Below, piece after piece: positions 46,601 to 63,418 of a DNA stretch of 64,000 nucleotides (the first letter of the stretch is position 1; each line of letters begins with the position of its first letter). Source of the stretch: Apricaphanius iberus (Eukaryota > Chordata > Actinopteri > Cyprinodontiformes > Aphaniidae); assembly GCA_028564705.1 (NCBI GenBank), contig JAPXFQ010002841.1, positions 124,001 to 188,000 of the forward strand, given 5' to 3'. The translations under genes were made by a program, and so were the position numbers. The notes below the pieces were generated by a model. The model saw only the letters and a list, made by a program, of their open reading frames with translations, did no database searches and was not told the origin of the DNA.

Positions 46601-46853
46601 CCTTCGGCCACCGCCCATCTTGCATTGCACCCGACCCCTATGGCCCCTCCCACAGGTGGTGAGCTCATCGGAAGGGGGGCCCATGTTTCCTCTTCGGGCT
46701 AAGCCCGGTCGGGCCCCATAGGTAAAGGCCCGGCCACCAGGCGCTCGCCAACGTGCCCCACCTCCAGGCCTGGCTCCAGAGTGGGGCCCCGGTGACCCGC
46801 GTCCGGGCGAGGGAACACTTGGTCCAACGCTGTCATTCATCATAGGGGTTTTA
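43635..46853 (-). mobile_element. Near-full-length RTE/Rex3-like LINE with 10-bp TSD
   Basis: The element is flanked by a perfect atttataaat (43625-43634 and 46854-46863). Its 5' end on the minus strand lies about 10 bases before the first ATG. Its 3' end is a very short UTR, gcggaagatg followed by (ATGG)n, the short tandem tail expected of RTE-clade elements. The GC content is far above the surrounding intron. It lies in sense orientation within a grin2a intron. Whether the 5' end is native or slightly truncated cannot be decided from one copy. Confidence 0.93.
43661..46843 (-). CDS. LINE ORF: apurinic endonuclease + reverse transcriptase, uninterrupted
   Basis: This is a single 1,060-residue frame with TAA at 43661-43663. 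A Gly/Arg/Pro-rich N-terminus (1-90) precedes an AP-endonuclease domain (about 95-335): GTWNVTSL at 97, GDFNAHVG at 231, and STDHYLV near 325 with the catalytic Asp-His. The reverse transcriptase (about 570-850) shows [19 protein letters not shown] (701-710), [10 protein letters not shown] (758-767) and the catalytic FADD (799-802). A C-terminal [14 protein letters not shown] and [14 protein letters not shown] region follows. The product would nick DNA and prime reverse transcription of its own RNA. One oddity is [12 protein letters not shown], where reverse transcriptases normally have Gly before Phe-Arg, so the copy may be catalytically impaired. Confidence 0.93.
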   Translation of the reverse strand: MMNDSVGPSVPSPGRGSPGPHSGARPGGGARWRAPGGRAFTYGARPGLARRGNMGPPSDELTTCGRGHRGRVQCKMGGGRRRGPWRSDPRLQKLGLGTWNVTSLAGKEPELVCEVERFRLDIVGLASTHGSGSGTRLLERGWTLFHSGVSPGERRRAGVGILVAPHLGAYTLGFTPVNERVASLRLRVGGRVLTIVCAYAPNGSADYPPFLESLEGVLEGAPSGDSLILLGDFNAHVGSDSETWRGVVGRYGPPVLNPSGVLLLDFCARHGLSITNTMYKHKGVHVCTWHQDTLGRSSMIDLVVVSSDLRPHVLDTRVKRGAELSTDHYLVVSRLRWWGRTPDRPGRPKRIVRVCWERLAESPVRRGFNSHLRQNFKHVPGEAGDIESEWAMFRASIVEAADRSCGRKVVGACRGGNPRTRWWTPAVRDAVKLKKESYRAFLACGTPEAADRYRQAKRSAARTVAEAKTQAWEEFGETMENDFRMASKRFWSTIRHQLRGGKLSATKTVYSGGGELLTSTQDVLGRWMEYFEDLLNPTDTPSCLEADSEDSGTGSPISGAEVTEVVKKLLGGKAPGVDEIQPEFLKTLDVVGLCWLTRLCYIAWTSGAVPLDWQTGVVVPLFKKGDHRVCSNYRGITLLSLPGKVYSGVLERRVRRIVEPRIQEEQCDFRPGRGKLDQLYTLGRVLEGAWEFAQPVYMCFVDLEKAFDRVPRGVLWRVLREYGVPDPLIRAVRSLYERCQSLVRIAGSKSDSFLVRAGLRQGCPLSPVLFIMFMDRISRRSQGVEAIRFGDLRIGSLLFADDVVLLASSERDLQLSLERFAAECEAAGMRISTSKSETMVLSRKRVECLLRVGDEVLPQVGEFRYLGVLFTNEGKMEREIDGRNGKASAIIRTLYRSVVVKRELSRKAKLSIYRSIYVPTLIYGHERWVVTERTRSWIQAAEMSFLHRVAGLSLRDRVRSSVIRRGLRVEPLLLHIERSQLRWLGHLVRMPPGRLPGEVFWARPTGRRPRGRPRTRWRDYVSQLAWERLGIPPEELAQVAGEREVWASLLRLLPPRPNPG

Positions 46854-46863
46854 ATTTATAAAT

Positions 46864-48129
46864 TAAATCTGCAATTTCAGGTGTTGGTGAAAAAACAAAA
46901 CAGTATAGAACCTGGTGATAGGGGCTTTTTTTTTTCATCTGGCTTTGCACATCCTTATTTTCTTAACTTTGGAGATGCAGCCAATACCACACCCAGAGAG
47001 AGAGAGATTTTTTTGATTGAGCAATTCAACAATTGTTACACACACATCACCTGTGGTGTCACAGCACGTCAAAGAGGAAAGGAGCAAGCTCTATCAAGCA
47101 TCACCCAATTGTATTTTGGTTGTGGACATTTCAGAGGTGAAGGATTGATACGCTCTTCCAATATAGCAACTGTAAATGGGAGCGGCCTGTTTGCACAGAC
47201 CAATCTCCCAGATTTGCTCAATATAAATGCAAGTTGATTGACAGCAGAAACTCAAATTCTATTGGCTAAATAAAATACTGGTCAGTGTGAAATGCAATGG
47301 GTGTGTGAAAGGTAGTTGGGACTTTGAAAGAATAACAAATTTTTTGGAGCACCAGCCATATATTTTAGTATTGAACCACACTATCATTTATGGTTTATAA
47401 ATCTTTGATACATAAATATATTCTCCACACAGAAGCTTTAAAATTATTTATAAGAAATGTGCTTACTCTACATTCCTCTGTGAGTATAGTGCATCTGAAG
47501 TGGTAGCATAAAAGACAACACTGTTTATTATTATGTCAGAACCAGTGAATTTACCTGAAACTGTAAAAGTGGTCTACATTACAGCCAAGTGCTGCTAAAG
47601 ACTAGATGCTAATCAACTATTTTGCACTATTCCAACTAATTTCTCCAAAACATCTATCTCCATATAATACCCTTATCATTGTAACCCTCTTTTGCCTTAT
47701 TTTTCTTTCTTTTCGTGGCATGTGATTGTTTTAAGGTGGAGCTGTAAGGTCAGAAGAGGACAAGTATTTCAAATCAGTTCACTGATTAGACATTTCTAGC
47801 CCACTGGGGAAATTTTGATTGCCAAAGCACTTTTATTGAATAAATTGCCAGTGAGACAGTTTTCAGGATTGCATCGTGTATACGAATCTTACTGCAAAGA
47901 CCTTGAAAACAGAGCAACAGAATGCTGGAAATCGATTTCTGTGTCAAAGCTCTTTATTTAAATCTTTTCTGTATGAACACTAGGGAAAGTCAAATTCTAA
48001 TATATAAATGGGTCCCACGGCATTCTATGAAAATAGAAGGACAGCCTAAAACTCTGCATGGTTGCCAACGTATCGGCTCAGTGCATTTCATATAAACTAT
48101 TGAAATAAGAAACTTCCTTGTATACATGT
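46864..48129 (-). other. grin2a intron, no recognised element
   Basis: Nothing coding or clearly repetitive was found. A plus ORF at 46881-47237 is low in complexity and has no family signature. Confidence 0.35.
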
Positions 48130-48139
48130 TTTTAAGAGT

Positions 48140-48225
48140 TTAAATGAAGGCAACTGGAGTTTTCTTGTCTTGAAAAGGTTTTGTCTCTCATCCAAGAGGC
48201 TTCTTCAGTTAAAAGTGATCAACAA
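48140..48225. repeat. Interspersed repeat fragment
   Basis: aaggcaactggagttttctt, then ttttgtctctcatccaagag and gcttcttcagtt, is a sequence very common in fish genomes (GAAGCCTCTTGGATGAGAG on the other strand). I do not assign the family. Confidence 0.45.
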
Positions 48226-49299
48226 ATTAATTTGTTGGTAAAACCCTTACTTTACTAATTTACAGCTTTTATATTTATTTTTTTTCCAATGCATATACAT
48301 CAGGGTTTTACGAAATGTATATTTTTATACTCTACTATTAGTTGTACATATGCATAATGAGTGAAATTATAATACACCAGAGCAATTTCACTCTATGGTG
48401 TCATCACCAGTCTCGCATTTCATTGGCCAGCACACCAGCCGTCAATTCGACTACCAATGGGAGTTATAGTATTATAATTCTGGGAGTGTTAAAGAGCACT
48501 TGTTTCTGTTTTTCTGGTTGTGTAAAAGTACATACTTACTTTGGATAATGAAAAGATAAATCAAAAAGACAAGCTGAACTCCCCACTAATGTGTAAAGAT
48601 AATGCCTCGATATTCAGCCTTGTTCTGTTTATTCCGTCAATGATTATTTTTGTCTGGCCCATTCCCTTGCCTTTCTTGATATTTTGCTTCCCACACTCCT
48701 ATTTTATTCCTGTCTTTACCTAAACTGTCAGCCTGGCCTATATCTCTCCACCTGTTGTCATGTACCATCTTGTACGTCTTGGCATTTCACTAGTCCTCAG
48801 TTGCCCCCCCTTCCAGATTAAGTAATCCTTTTTCTGTCAACCCCCTCCTCTCTGACTGCCTGGTGTCAAAGCTCGTGACATCATGCTTTCCCTTGTAGCA
48901 CCACCTCATACATCTGAAACTGTGTCCGTAGGAAATCTCTGCCCTTTTCTCTTGTTTTTTTTTCTTATTTGTTTCTCTACATCTGGTTTGACCTTTGCCT
49001 TTTGCATTTAAAATGTTCTTTCTCATAGCATGACTAACTTTATCCCTTTTTTCATCTAAGATGTTTTATGCATGTTTAAAGAAAGAAAGTTAAAAAAAGT
49101 ACCATTAAAAACATATCTACACTGGACAAATATATATTTAGGAGACATATATTGTGAAAGTTGTCCCAGAGAGAGAGACAGCTAGCATGCAGGTGACTTT
49201 TTTTAGCTTAATCAAAACACAGATAGATGGCTTCTTAACTGTTTTTTGTATACCGTACAGCAGCATAATAGCTCAACACTCAACATAGCGTGTTACTAA
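48226..49299 (-). other. grin2a intron, no recognised element
   Basis: AT- and pyrimidine-rich, with short ORFs only. Confidence 0.35.
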
Positions 49300-49690
49300 T
49301 AGTAACTACTGTTACTGTGGTCCCAGCTCTCTTCAGTTCATTAACCAGATTTTCCAGTGTAGTCTCTGGGCTGTTTCCGCATCGTTTTCAAGATCCTGTG
49401 TACACTATGAGGTGAGATCTTACATCAATCCATTTTCTAATATTTTGCTTTAACAGTTAATTTCTTCTCACCAAGCTGTTTGTCTATTGTAGATTGCTTC
49501 ATCCTGGTATTGTGCAGGTGTACAGTCTTGTCCCTGCTGTCTTTGGACTGCTATCTGGTCTTGGCTATGGTGAGGCTGGAGTCTGACTGTTTGAAGGCCT
49601 AGATAGGTGTCTTTTATAAAGATAATTAGGTAAAAAGATGCCATTAATACTGGTAACCACTGGAGGACAGAAGAGCTTCTTAAAGAAGTA
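49300..49690 (-). repeat. Tc1-like remnant, same family as 7.1-8.5 kb
   Basis: The plus-strand text tctcttcagttcattaacca, ctcaccaagctgtttgtcta, ttggctatggtgaggctgga and taggtgtcttttataaagat parallels 7930-8330 of the first Tc1 copy. It covers the transposase start and 5' untranslated part. It is heavily decayed and no ends are found. Confidence 0.7.
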
Positions 49691-49734
49691 AAAGGTCTGG
49701 GAGGGCCAGAATTCTTGTTGGTATGTGCTAAATG

Positions 49735-50110
49735 ACTGCAAGGCTGCTCAAACACTGAGCTGTTTGAAAGCAAAACTTAAAGCTTTTATTTTTAGAGCTG
49801 TCTTTGAGTATACAATTATGATGCTTAATTTATCTCTAATGTTTGTTCTAATGATTTTCATTCTTATGTTTTTCGTTTTTCAAGCTTAATTGCTGTTTTT
49901 TCATGCTTTTATGATTAATTGCTGCTTTTTTACTTTCTCTTATGTTGTGCTTTTTATGCTTTTTGTGTGTTGTGTTTTTTGTGCTTTATTCTTAATTGCC
50001 GTTTTTACTTTACATGTTTTTATCATGTGTTTTATTTCTTTACCACAAAAACAAGTAAAGCACCTTCTTGTTGAAAGTGTGCTATAGAAATAAAATTACC
50101 TTGCCTTTCC
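49735..50110 (+). repeat. L2/Rex1-type LINE 3' UTR fragment
   Basis: gctgctcaaacactgagctg leads through T-rich sequence to cttgttgaaagtgtgctata and gaaataaaattaccttgcct, the familiar 3' end of fish L2-like LINEs. The coding part is absent. Confidence 0.55.
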
Positions 50111-51903
50111 TAAATACCTATTTTCTGCACCATTATACAAATACTTTCTTTAAAAGAATCATAAAATGTTATTTGCTGTTTTTTGTGTGTGTGTATTTTA
50201 ATTGTCCCTCACAGCTTAAGTATGTTCCACGATGAAAATTACAGAGCACTCTCATCTGTTTAAGTTTGCAAAATCGGTGGCTGCCAAATATGTTTTTGAC
50301 CCACTGTACATTTACAAATATAAGATCTACATTCCGATTTTAAGAAAGATCAGGTCACTTCATAATATTTTCACCGTAATTCATAAAACAGGCAATAAAA
50401 AAGTTTTTTTTAAGGGAATATATGTGAAAGCCAATGGTATGTCACTTCAAGCTAGTTAGTATTTAGCTTTTTCAGGCTGACCTATTGCTTAACAAACCTA
50501 AGTAACCGAAAACTACTTAGCTGGCGTCAAATTGGTAACATATCAAGCGAGAAATTAGACAGCTTTACAGCTCTGTACATTTCGGAAGTTGAGTACCCTT
50601 TAGGATTTCCCCATGTTGTAGTGAGAATTATCTGTTGTCACCAGGTTTTTCCCCTCTGTAGTGTTACAGCTGAAAGACTACTCTGGATATGGGACTTCAG
50701 GCTTACAGTGGATGGTAGAAATGTAAGAAATCAGATAGTGATTAGAAGGACACATATACCACCCTTAGACCTGGAAGTCATTCCTGTGCAAATATAGCTA
50801 CTAGAAGTATTAGTAATGTAAGATTAACCACAATAGCTGTTTTCTGTGAAGGCATAGCCCTGTTTCTTCAGGCTACTACAACATGGAGTTTGACATCAAC
50901 AGCAAATAGCAAGCTGATGGTATTATAGCAAAAGTGATCTACATTATCTTTTTTTTTAAAAGTCAGTCTGTCAGCATCATAGATATAAAACATATTGGCA
51001 ATGTTCTGGAAATCTCACAGGTTAAGTCTACTTGGTCTAGAGAGAAAACACAAAGCAACGACTTTTAGTTAATGATGCTAAATGTTTAAAATAATAGTGG
51101 ACATTGACTTTTTAGATTACCAAATAAAGTAAAATAATATAAACCTTTTGATTTTTCCTTTAAAGGCATAAATATTATTTTCTTTTGTCGCATAATACAG
51201 AGGATTTAACCTCTGTTGTAGATTTTTAATGTGCAGGAAATTATATCTCTTTGATTCTGGCTTTTTTTGTTTGTTTGTTAGAATAAATCCTTGTTTTATT
51301 TGACTAAAGAACCTTTTTTTTTTAAGACAGTTTTATTCTCAAGTTTCCGAAAAGAGGAAAAAAAAAAAGTGTGCTTTATATGTGTTTTCACAGAATTTTT
51401 TATTGAAGCTGAGCATGAACAAAATAAGCATATTATTTTCATCAAGAAATGCACCCAAGATTGTACAGACTCCCAACTCCCAATCTGCATGTTGTTATCT
51501 AGTTCTAGGTGCTTCACACCAGAGTCTCCAAAAGTCTCTAATATGACCAGAGAGAAGTCACCATATTTGTTGGTAGTCACTTTTCTCCAAACAAGTTGCT
51601 AAAAGGATGTCAAAAGTCTTTAATAAATATAACTGCAAAATTTGGGAATTGTAAACACTGAGAACATGATAATGCAGTGTCTTAACTTGCCTCACTCTGA
51701 CAACACTGCTCTCTCTCTCGCACACAGCTCTAGTTTGTTTGTTTAATTATTTATTTGGTTTTGAAAACATGACCTCCTTGTCAAAAGTAATAAAATGCCT
51801 TTGAATTAGACACAGGGCTGTGTTCATGCTGTCGCTGCGCGCTTCCAGCAGATAGCAGGAGACCTTGGAGCTCCTACGCGAGGGTGAGCCGCTTGTGAGC
51901 TCT
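50111..51903 (-). other. grin2a intron, no recognised element
   Basis: No supported gene or repeat. ORFs at 51291-51602 on both strands are chance frames in AT-rich sequence. Confidence 0.35.
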
Positions 51904-51927
51904 CTGACACTGGAGTGGAAAATAGGC

Positions 51928-52010
51928 AAGGCAAGGCAATTTTATTTGTATTGCATACTTTCAACACAAGGTAACTCAAGTTGCTTAACATGATTCGGTG
52001 ATAAAGAAAA
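51928..52010 (-). repeat. LINE 3'-tail fragment
   Basis: gcaaggcaaggcaattttat, then ttgtattgcatactttcaac and acaaggtaactcaagttgct, is the reverse orientation of the same tail type seen at 14.4 and 50.1 kb. Confidence 0.55.
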
Positions 52011-53187
52011 AAAACATATGAAGTAAAAACAGCAAAAGTATAGAAATAAAAAACAGAAAATATGAGAATCAGTAAACGAAAACATTTACCATTTGATTAA
52101 AAACAGCAATTTAGGAAAAGCATAGAAATAAAATTTATGTTCGTCTTTTTCTTTGCAAATATAGCTATCAGGTGGAAACACCCTACACCAAGCATGCACC
52201 AGTATCCACAGCCAGTACAACTCAAAACAGCCATTTCAACAACAAACAGACAGCAGGCCTAACAAACAAACTCAAGGTGGTGTTGGATTTCTTAAAAATA
52301 AAGTTATGGTCTATCTGGTTATATTGTGAGTATTAAATTAATAGTTATTGAATTATCAATTTATTATTCCTTCACATTATTTATATCAATGGGGCACCAA
52401 TCAGTTTTAAACTGGTAAAAATATACATTAAAGATAAACTATCACTTTTTTATACCTAATTATCAATGATTTACCAGATATAATTTGTCTGAAGGGTAAG
52501 CCCTATTGCAGTGATTCAAACACACACACTTAAAAATAAAAGCAAAACAAAATTTGATTCCACACAAATTGGGGGTTGTTTACTAATTAGGAAAAACACA
52601 GTAACTTCAACACCGATCGTACACAATCAAAACTAAGCTTACTCAAGAAAACACAGTAAACTTCAAACACAAATGTGATTAATGGAAAGTTTACAGCAGC
52701 ATGCATGGATAAAATAAAAGAGGAATCCTAGTTTTGCCACTCAGACTTTCAAACAAATTGGATTGGCCCAATCTCTCAGTGTTCACGAAGAACTTCACGC
52801 TCATACAAGGCGTGATCAGAGAGAGGGAGCAGCTGGTCGCACAGCTTTTTGAACTTCGCGGGGGGGAGGGACCCCATCGCTCACAGCTGCTCATTCATCC
52901 ATTCAGAGATGCAGAAAGTCCAGAATGGGCTGGCGAGTTGGCATTGGGACCAACCGACGTGTCGGGGCTAATTGAACGCCAGCCCTTCAGGAGTGAGATC
53001 AGAGAGAGAGAGAGAGACTGTTCTTGATCGGCAAAGTTGCGGCGGTGTTGCACTGTTTTTCGTCCTGAGGTCTGACGTTCCTGCTCTAGATGAAGCGGCA
53101 GGAAACCAGTGCTTGGAATGCTGGGGTCATTCATAATCATAGAGCCTTTTGATATAATTTAGTATATTCAGGGGTCAGAACCAACAG

Positions 53188-53710
53188 TATAGCTGGGCGG
53201 TATACCGAGAATTTACCGACATCAAAATGTATGACTGTTATTGACGTCATTTTTGCCTGTTCTGTAAAATTCGGTATGTAAAAAAAAAAAAAAAAGATGT
53301 GTTTTAGTTTAGCGGTGCTCCTGGCCCGTTTAGAAATGAGCGGTTCCTTGAGTCATGTGATCATTCACAGTCATGTAACATACAGAGGGGGAAAGGGCTG
53401 CTAACGCAGCAACTGTGCAGCTACATTTAACAAGAGTTTAGACTCATCTACCGACTGTTTCCCAGAAAAATGTGAGTAGAAAAAAATAAGGTGACTTTTT
53501 ATGGTCTTGTCAGATACATAGAGTCTAACGTTGAGGATGTATGTTTGTTACTGCAGCAACGGAACTGCTGCCAAACCAGAGCGTTTGTAGCCCAACAGCC
53601 CCGCCCACCCAGGTCCTGCTCAGGCGGAGCAGATATTAACCCCAATGAGCTGCTGCGGTTTTTGATACAGCGCTTGAAGCCGCTCCCTTTTCCCACCTGT
53701 GCTCCGATAT
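53188..53710. repeat. hAT-like fragment (GGGCGGTATACCG end)
   Basis: tagctgggcggtataccgag is a typical hAT terminus in fish. The following 500 bases, with gtgctcctggcccgtttag, atcattcacagtcatgtaac and ccccgcccacccaggtcctg, have the mixed composition of a hAT interior. The second end is not located and no transposase is readable. Confidence 0.4.
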
Positions 53711-54226
53711 AAAATGTTTTCTGTCTAAGAAAATGACTTCATACTACAATCACAGCTTTCACTCAGCCCCTATCACTTCTTCACCTCGTATGGTCTGTTT
53801 AATCACTTCTGAGTTTAAACTGGACTCTAAATAAAGAAAGAAGTGGGAATCAAACACTGAATTAAAAGGTTGTTTGAAGCTGTTCAATAGCAAGAAGCCA
53901 TCATATAAAAATACATCAAGGCAGCAAGAGGAGGAGCTTAGTTGCTTAATGGTTCAGTCAAGGTTGATTTGGTTTAACTCAGGGAATACATACATTTTCT
54001 CTATGTAGGTGTTGATTTGGGAAGACAAGGGTAGTGCGTTCCGTACTGAAGTATAGACTGAACGTCTGATTGTTAGAATTTTTTCACTGAAAAAGCTTGC
54101 AAATTCATTGCAGACCCTAGTGAAGTTTAGTTCAGGAGCTACTATCATTCGAGGATTAGTTAGTCTCTCAACTGTTGCAAACACAATCCGCACATTATTA
54201 ATATTACTGTTAATGATTTCAGAAAA

Positions 54227-54503
54227 GGGAGTTTGCATGTTCTCCCCGTACATGCGTGGGTTCCCTCCGGGTACTCTGGCTTCCTCCCACATTCCAAAAA
54301 CATGACTGTCAGGTTAATTGATCACTGTAAATTGTCCTTAGGTGTGAGTGTGTGCATGGTTGTTTGTCCTGTTTGTCCTGCCCTGTGATGGACTGGCGAC
54401 CTGTCCAGGGTGCACCCCGCCTCTCGCCCGTTGACAGCTGGAGATAGGCACCAGCACCCCCGCGACCCATAAAGGATTAAGCGGTTAAGAAAATGGATGG
54501 ATG
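54227..54503 (+). mobile_element. SINE copy 2 with 12-bp TSD
   Basis: It is flanked by gatttcagaaaa (54215-54226 and 54504-54515). The body, gggagtttgcatgttctccc, tccgggtactctggcttcct, gactggcgacctgtccaggg and ggagataggcaccagc, matches the 33.5-kb copy. The tail is aggattaagcggttaagaaa then (ATGG)n. The tRNA-like head is missing, so it is 5'-truncated. Confidence 0.9.
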
Positions 54504-54515
54504 GATTTCAGAAAA

Positions 54516-57844
<3,329 letters not shown>

Positions 57845-57970
57845 CTTTTCCTTGTGCCAGATTTCTGTTAAAGCCAAGAGGACTGATGTACTCAAACATG
57901 AAGACAGCCATTGCAGTCACCAGTAGGAGCATCACAAACATCATCACCCACACTGATGCACTGAATGGCT
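57845..57970 (-). CDS. grin2a: grin2a exon: pre-M1 and transmembrane M1
   Basis: This 126-bp exon encodes (E)[20 protein letters not shown], then [21 protein letters not shown]. The hydrophobic run from about VWVMM to VFMF is transmembrane helix M1. The pre-M1 EPFSASVWV motif is part of the channel gate collar in NMDA receptors. The acceptor follows tttttcAG and the donor is AAAAG|GTGAGC. The trailing G joins AT of the next exon to make Asp. The exon is too short and too open at both ends for simple ORF finding, and it is placed by splice sites and homology. Confidence 0.95.
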
Positions 57971-59311
<1,341 letters not shown>

Positions 59312-59624
59312 CTATTTCAAGAATTGGAATTGGAAGGATTGATGAGAAATGGATAGATGTGATTTAAAAAAAGATGGATGAAAAGTATCAAGGAGAAGGG
59401 GATGGAGAACAAAAAGAGATTATTAAAATTAAATTTGAATGATCTCACTAGCATTGCACATAAAATAGGCTTTTATTTACTTAAACTCCTAAAACCTAAA
59501 TCTATAAAACATACAGTTTTATCCTAATGCATCCAAAATATAATTGAAAAGATCATTTCAGTAATTCGGTTGAAGAAGTAAAACTCCTAGGATTATTACA
59601 CACAGAGTGATTAATTTGAAGTGG

Positions 59625-59757
59625 ATATTGCAGAGAGGGGGAGAGACATTCAGCAAATATCCACAGGGTGGGAGTCGAACTCGAACACCCGCTTCGAGGG
59701 GTTAGGCCTCTGAACATGGGGCACCCGTCTTAACCAATACGCGACGCGACACCCAGG
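59625..59757 (-). repeat. tRNA-derived SINE fragment
   Basis: On the minus strand gtcgcgtcgcgtattggtta resembles a Pol III A-box region, and gggtgttcgagttcgactcc contains a B box. A body starting tttgctgaatgtctctcccc follows. The whole reads as the tRNA-like head and start of a fish SINE, not a functional tRNA, because the acceptor stem does not pair well. Confidence 0.6.
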
Positions 59758-61259
59758 CAGATATATTTTAAGTGTTTATTTCTGTTTATTTTGATATTTA
59801 TGGGTTAAAGATCAGACATATTTTTTCCCCTCAGAATACTATCATACATAAGACCAAACGAAATGATCAGCCTACTGAAAAGTTAATGTACTCTTTGACA
59901 TATGCACTCAATGTATGGTTGGCCTTCTCTTTGCACAAACTGCTGTATCAATACCATATGGCATGAAGACAATGAGTTTGTGGCTGTGCTGAGGTATTAA
60001 GGAAGTCCATGTTGCTTTATTCATGGTCTTTAACTATTTTGCATTGTTGGCTTTAGTGTCTAAACGGCTGATGAAAAAAGCTTCTTAGATCCTGGATGGG
60101 GATTAAGAGAGTTTGCTGGCAATCAAGTGCAGTGATATTTTAAATCTGGTGGTGGAACGTTTGCTATGTGAGCCAGTGAAAGTCCAACTGAGAATTTTAA
60201 ATCACCATCTTCATAAAGTGTGTAACCAAAAGGGAAGCTTAAAAGTCTCAAGGAAGGTGGTTATACATATTTTAAACTATATAGGAACCACAGGGTCTCC
60301 ACACTAACATATCACATCGCTCCCCAAATCCTCATTGACTGTATAATCTTCACACTAAAACCTAAGAAACTTGGATTAGCAATACAATCTGTCAGGAAAA
60401 CTTTGAACCACTGACCAACAGTACAGTCCTTTTTTCTTTTTGGCCCAAGTGAGATTCTTCTGACATTGTCTCTTGTTCAGTCGTGACTTAATGCAAGATA
60501 TAAAACAGCTGTAGTCTATGTATTGGATACTTATGTGTACGGTGGCTCTTAAAAGTGGAACTCCAACCACAGTTCCTGCTCGCTCTCCTTTAAAAGTCTT
60601 GAAGGAGTTTTGCTTCACAGTCATGTCAAGGCTCTCATTATCCCTTTTGCTTGGCCACATACAGTTCAATTCAGTTAAAAAAATTATTTATTGACCCCAA
60701 AGGAAAATATTGTTGTAGCTCAACCTAATTAATTCTTTAGGAAGTTGTATATCATGATGGCTGTGGACATGAAGGAGTTCCTGTAGCAGACTGTGTGGCA
60801 GCAAAACTGAAGAAGCCTCTGAATAAAGACACACTGTTGTTGTATGATAGTCTCGGGAAGAAGATGCTCAGGGTTGTTCATTATTTTTTATTTTATTAAC
60901 TTTCCTTTGCATCAAACCATCCTGTGGTTCCACGGGTTCCCACAGAACAAAAGCAGCCTTCTTTACTTTTTTTGGTTTGTATTGTTTTTGTTCCACCTAA
61001 CATTAAATTAACTTACTTTGATAGAGAACAGACTGCTTCCTTAACAATAACGTTTTATGACTTATCTTTATGGTGACTGGTGGGACAAGTATAAAACTGC
61101 AGTCTTCTTCATGAAAGTGTAGACCAATGAGATAAAATAATGTTTATGCATTAAAATCTTTTTTTATTGCTATGTATTAATACTAACATTTTCAATTAAG
61201 CTGATTCTTTGATTTTTTTCTAGAAAAAAAACATTTGAGATGCATGATACTTTATAATG

Positions 61260-61306
<47 letters not shown>

Positions 61307-61839
61307 TTTACTTTTTAAATTGAATTACTGATATAAATGATCTTTTCAGTGACATTCTAATCTAAGATACTACTCATGTTGCAATGCCTTCTTGCTTCTG
61401 GTATCATTGTTCAAGTTTTAGCTGTACCCAGAACAGCTAAACATTAACAACTTTTTGTTCATCAGCACCAGATAAATAACGTTTGGAATAGAACATAATC
61501 TTAATAAAACTGTACAATGTGTTAAATGATGAAATTAACCCAGTCGAATCTTGGGCTTCGCAGGATGGTTAACGGACAAACTTAGAATGAATGAATGCCA
61601 ACGGTAAAAATGTGTATTATTATGGAGTTTAGAGTTCTTTAATTTTCTCTTTGGTATTATGTTGAAGTGGAGGCCAATAATTAAATATATACAAACATGT
61701 TTTTGATGCAGAAATAGGTGGGATTTTTTAATTATCTTTTGGAGCAGGAAAGAACAGAGCACTGATCTTTCCTGAAAGTAATTATTTCTCACATGTTTTA
61801 TTTTCACATTTTTTATTATTTATTTGCAAGGCAGCTTAC
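59758..61839 (-). other. grin2a intron with a LINE-like fragment and (AT)n
   Basis: At 60661-60890 cattcagtt-type sequence leads to ttattgaccccaaaggaaaa, ttcctgtagcagactgtgtg, aagaagcctctgaataaaga and gaagatgctcagggttgttc, a repeat common in fish genomes. An (AT)n run lies at 61261-61302. No gene is seen. Confidence 0.5.
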
Positions 61840-62011
61840 CTCTCCCACCATCCCATTCCAGACATTATTGATCTTCTTGCCATGCTTGCCATTGGTAACC
61901 AGGTACAAGTCATATGTGAATTTGACATACTTGGAAATCTTCTTCAGAATGTCAATGCAGAAACCTTTGCAACACTTTTTGATATATGTTCCACCAGCCT
62001 CGGTTGTGTTG
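61840..62011 (-). CDS. grin2a: grin2a exon: S1 ligand-binding segment
   Basis: This 172-bp exon encodes the middle of the S1 half of the glutamate-binding domain: [18 protein letters not shown], then [18 protein letters not shown] and [18 protein letters not shown]. The KHGKK histidine corresponds to the agonist-contacting H485 of rat GluN2A (family knowledge). The CCKGFC cysteines are the conserved disulfide-forming ones. The acceptor is ...ttattgtAG before C; the donor is GAG|GTAAGC. The first base completes a codon begun in an upstream exon outside the window. The exon ends in phase 0. It is the most 5' exon visible. Confidence 0.95.
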
Positions 62012-63356
62012 CTACAATAACACAAAAATAAAGACCATTATAACTCAGTTTGAGCATTATCTTGCTTAGTGACATGCAAAAAATATATACATGTTTTAAT
62101 ACAACATTTAACAGAGAGAAAATCATGATTGCAACAAGAATCTTTCTTTCTTTTTTTCTGGTTAAACACACTAATACCTCTGATGCTTGTAACTTTCACA
62201 AACAACCTCCCCTTTAATCCTTTTGAAGCTATAGATTTGGATCATTCTGCCTTGGAATGGCAAAGTACTTTAAAACAAAGTTCCTTCCCTCCTTCTCCCG
62301 TGTGTCCCGTCAAGGAGGACTTGACAGCATTGCATCTGCAAGCGTCTTGCCATCTGTGTGCATGAATCTGAGCGCAGCAGAGTTCAGAAACTTCTCAGTC
62401 ACACAAACAAACACAAATCCATGTATGGTGTGCATTGATGCTCAAAAGTCCACTTCAACTTTCAGCCACCTGGGAGTCTCATTTAACTTTTAAATTTGTG
62501 CTAATTAGAGGACGCTAACATCGTCCTTTGATTAAACATCCCAACTTGACAAAGAGTGAGAGAGAGCAAAAAAAAAAAAAAAAAGTGCTGGCTTTGACTT
62601 TGCAGTTCCACTCTGTTCTATTTCACCAAAGTACACTTGGGAGTGCATGACCTCCATAGTCTAAATGCCAACAATCAGTGAAAAAATGTATCAAAGTGGC
62701 ATTACTTACTATTTTCGAACTGCTTTGATTGCACAGTTGTCTCACTGCAACTGGACTTTTGGATATAATCTCACCTAGGGGTGCTTTCTGTGCAAAATGG
62801 TAAATACTGCAGTTTAAAATAAAATAGATATTTATCAGGATAGAAAACAAGAGAAAGTAATGTCATATAGGTAAATTTGTAAAAATCTAAAATTGTGCCA
62901 ATATAATTAGCTTATGTTTCCTATTATAAAAAAAAAATTAATCTTTAGAAAAAAAAAACATTTATCTTGCATAGATTGGGACAAGTGACTTAATTTAAAT
63001 GTGTCTTTCTCCTAAAAAAGGGAATTCTGACAGTTTTTCCTGGCATTGATTTTGTGTACTTTCTTTCCATTTGTTTTCTTATAGTACAGTATCCTTGGTT
63101 CAGTGCCTCTTATTTAAGCTGTTTCTATTATCCAAGCAGGGACAAAATGTGGAGCTATTGCTGTCATTAACTTTGTAGACTTGTTTTGTTGAAAAGTAGT
63201 TCTACATGATTGTGTTTTACATCTCAAAGCCTTTGACCATGCTATTGCTCCAGGAATCATGTGTGCTCTCTTTTTTTCTTTTTACTTTTTCCTGAGTTCA
63301 TTTGGAGTTTCATGGAGATGGGGCCTTATACTAAGCCACTGAGCCTATTTGTGCTG

Positions 63357-63418
<62 letters not shown>

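Noticed and set aside
45974..46702. 242-residue plus-strand ORF
   Set aside because: It lies wholly opposite the LINE reading frame, is GC-driven, and has no domain; it is a shadow.
51296..51602. Overlapping ORFs on both strands
   Set aside because: Low-complexity Lys/Phe-rich frames in AT-rich DNA; mutually antisense and without homology.
59625..59757. Functional tRNA gene
   Set aside because: A- and B-box-like sequences are present, but stem pairing is poor and a SINE body follows.
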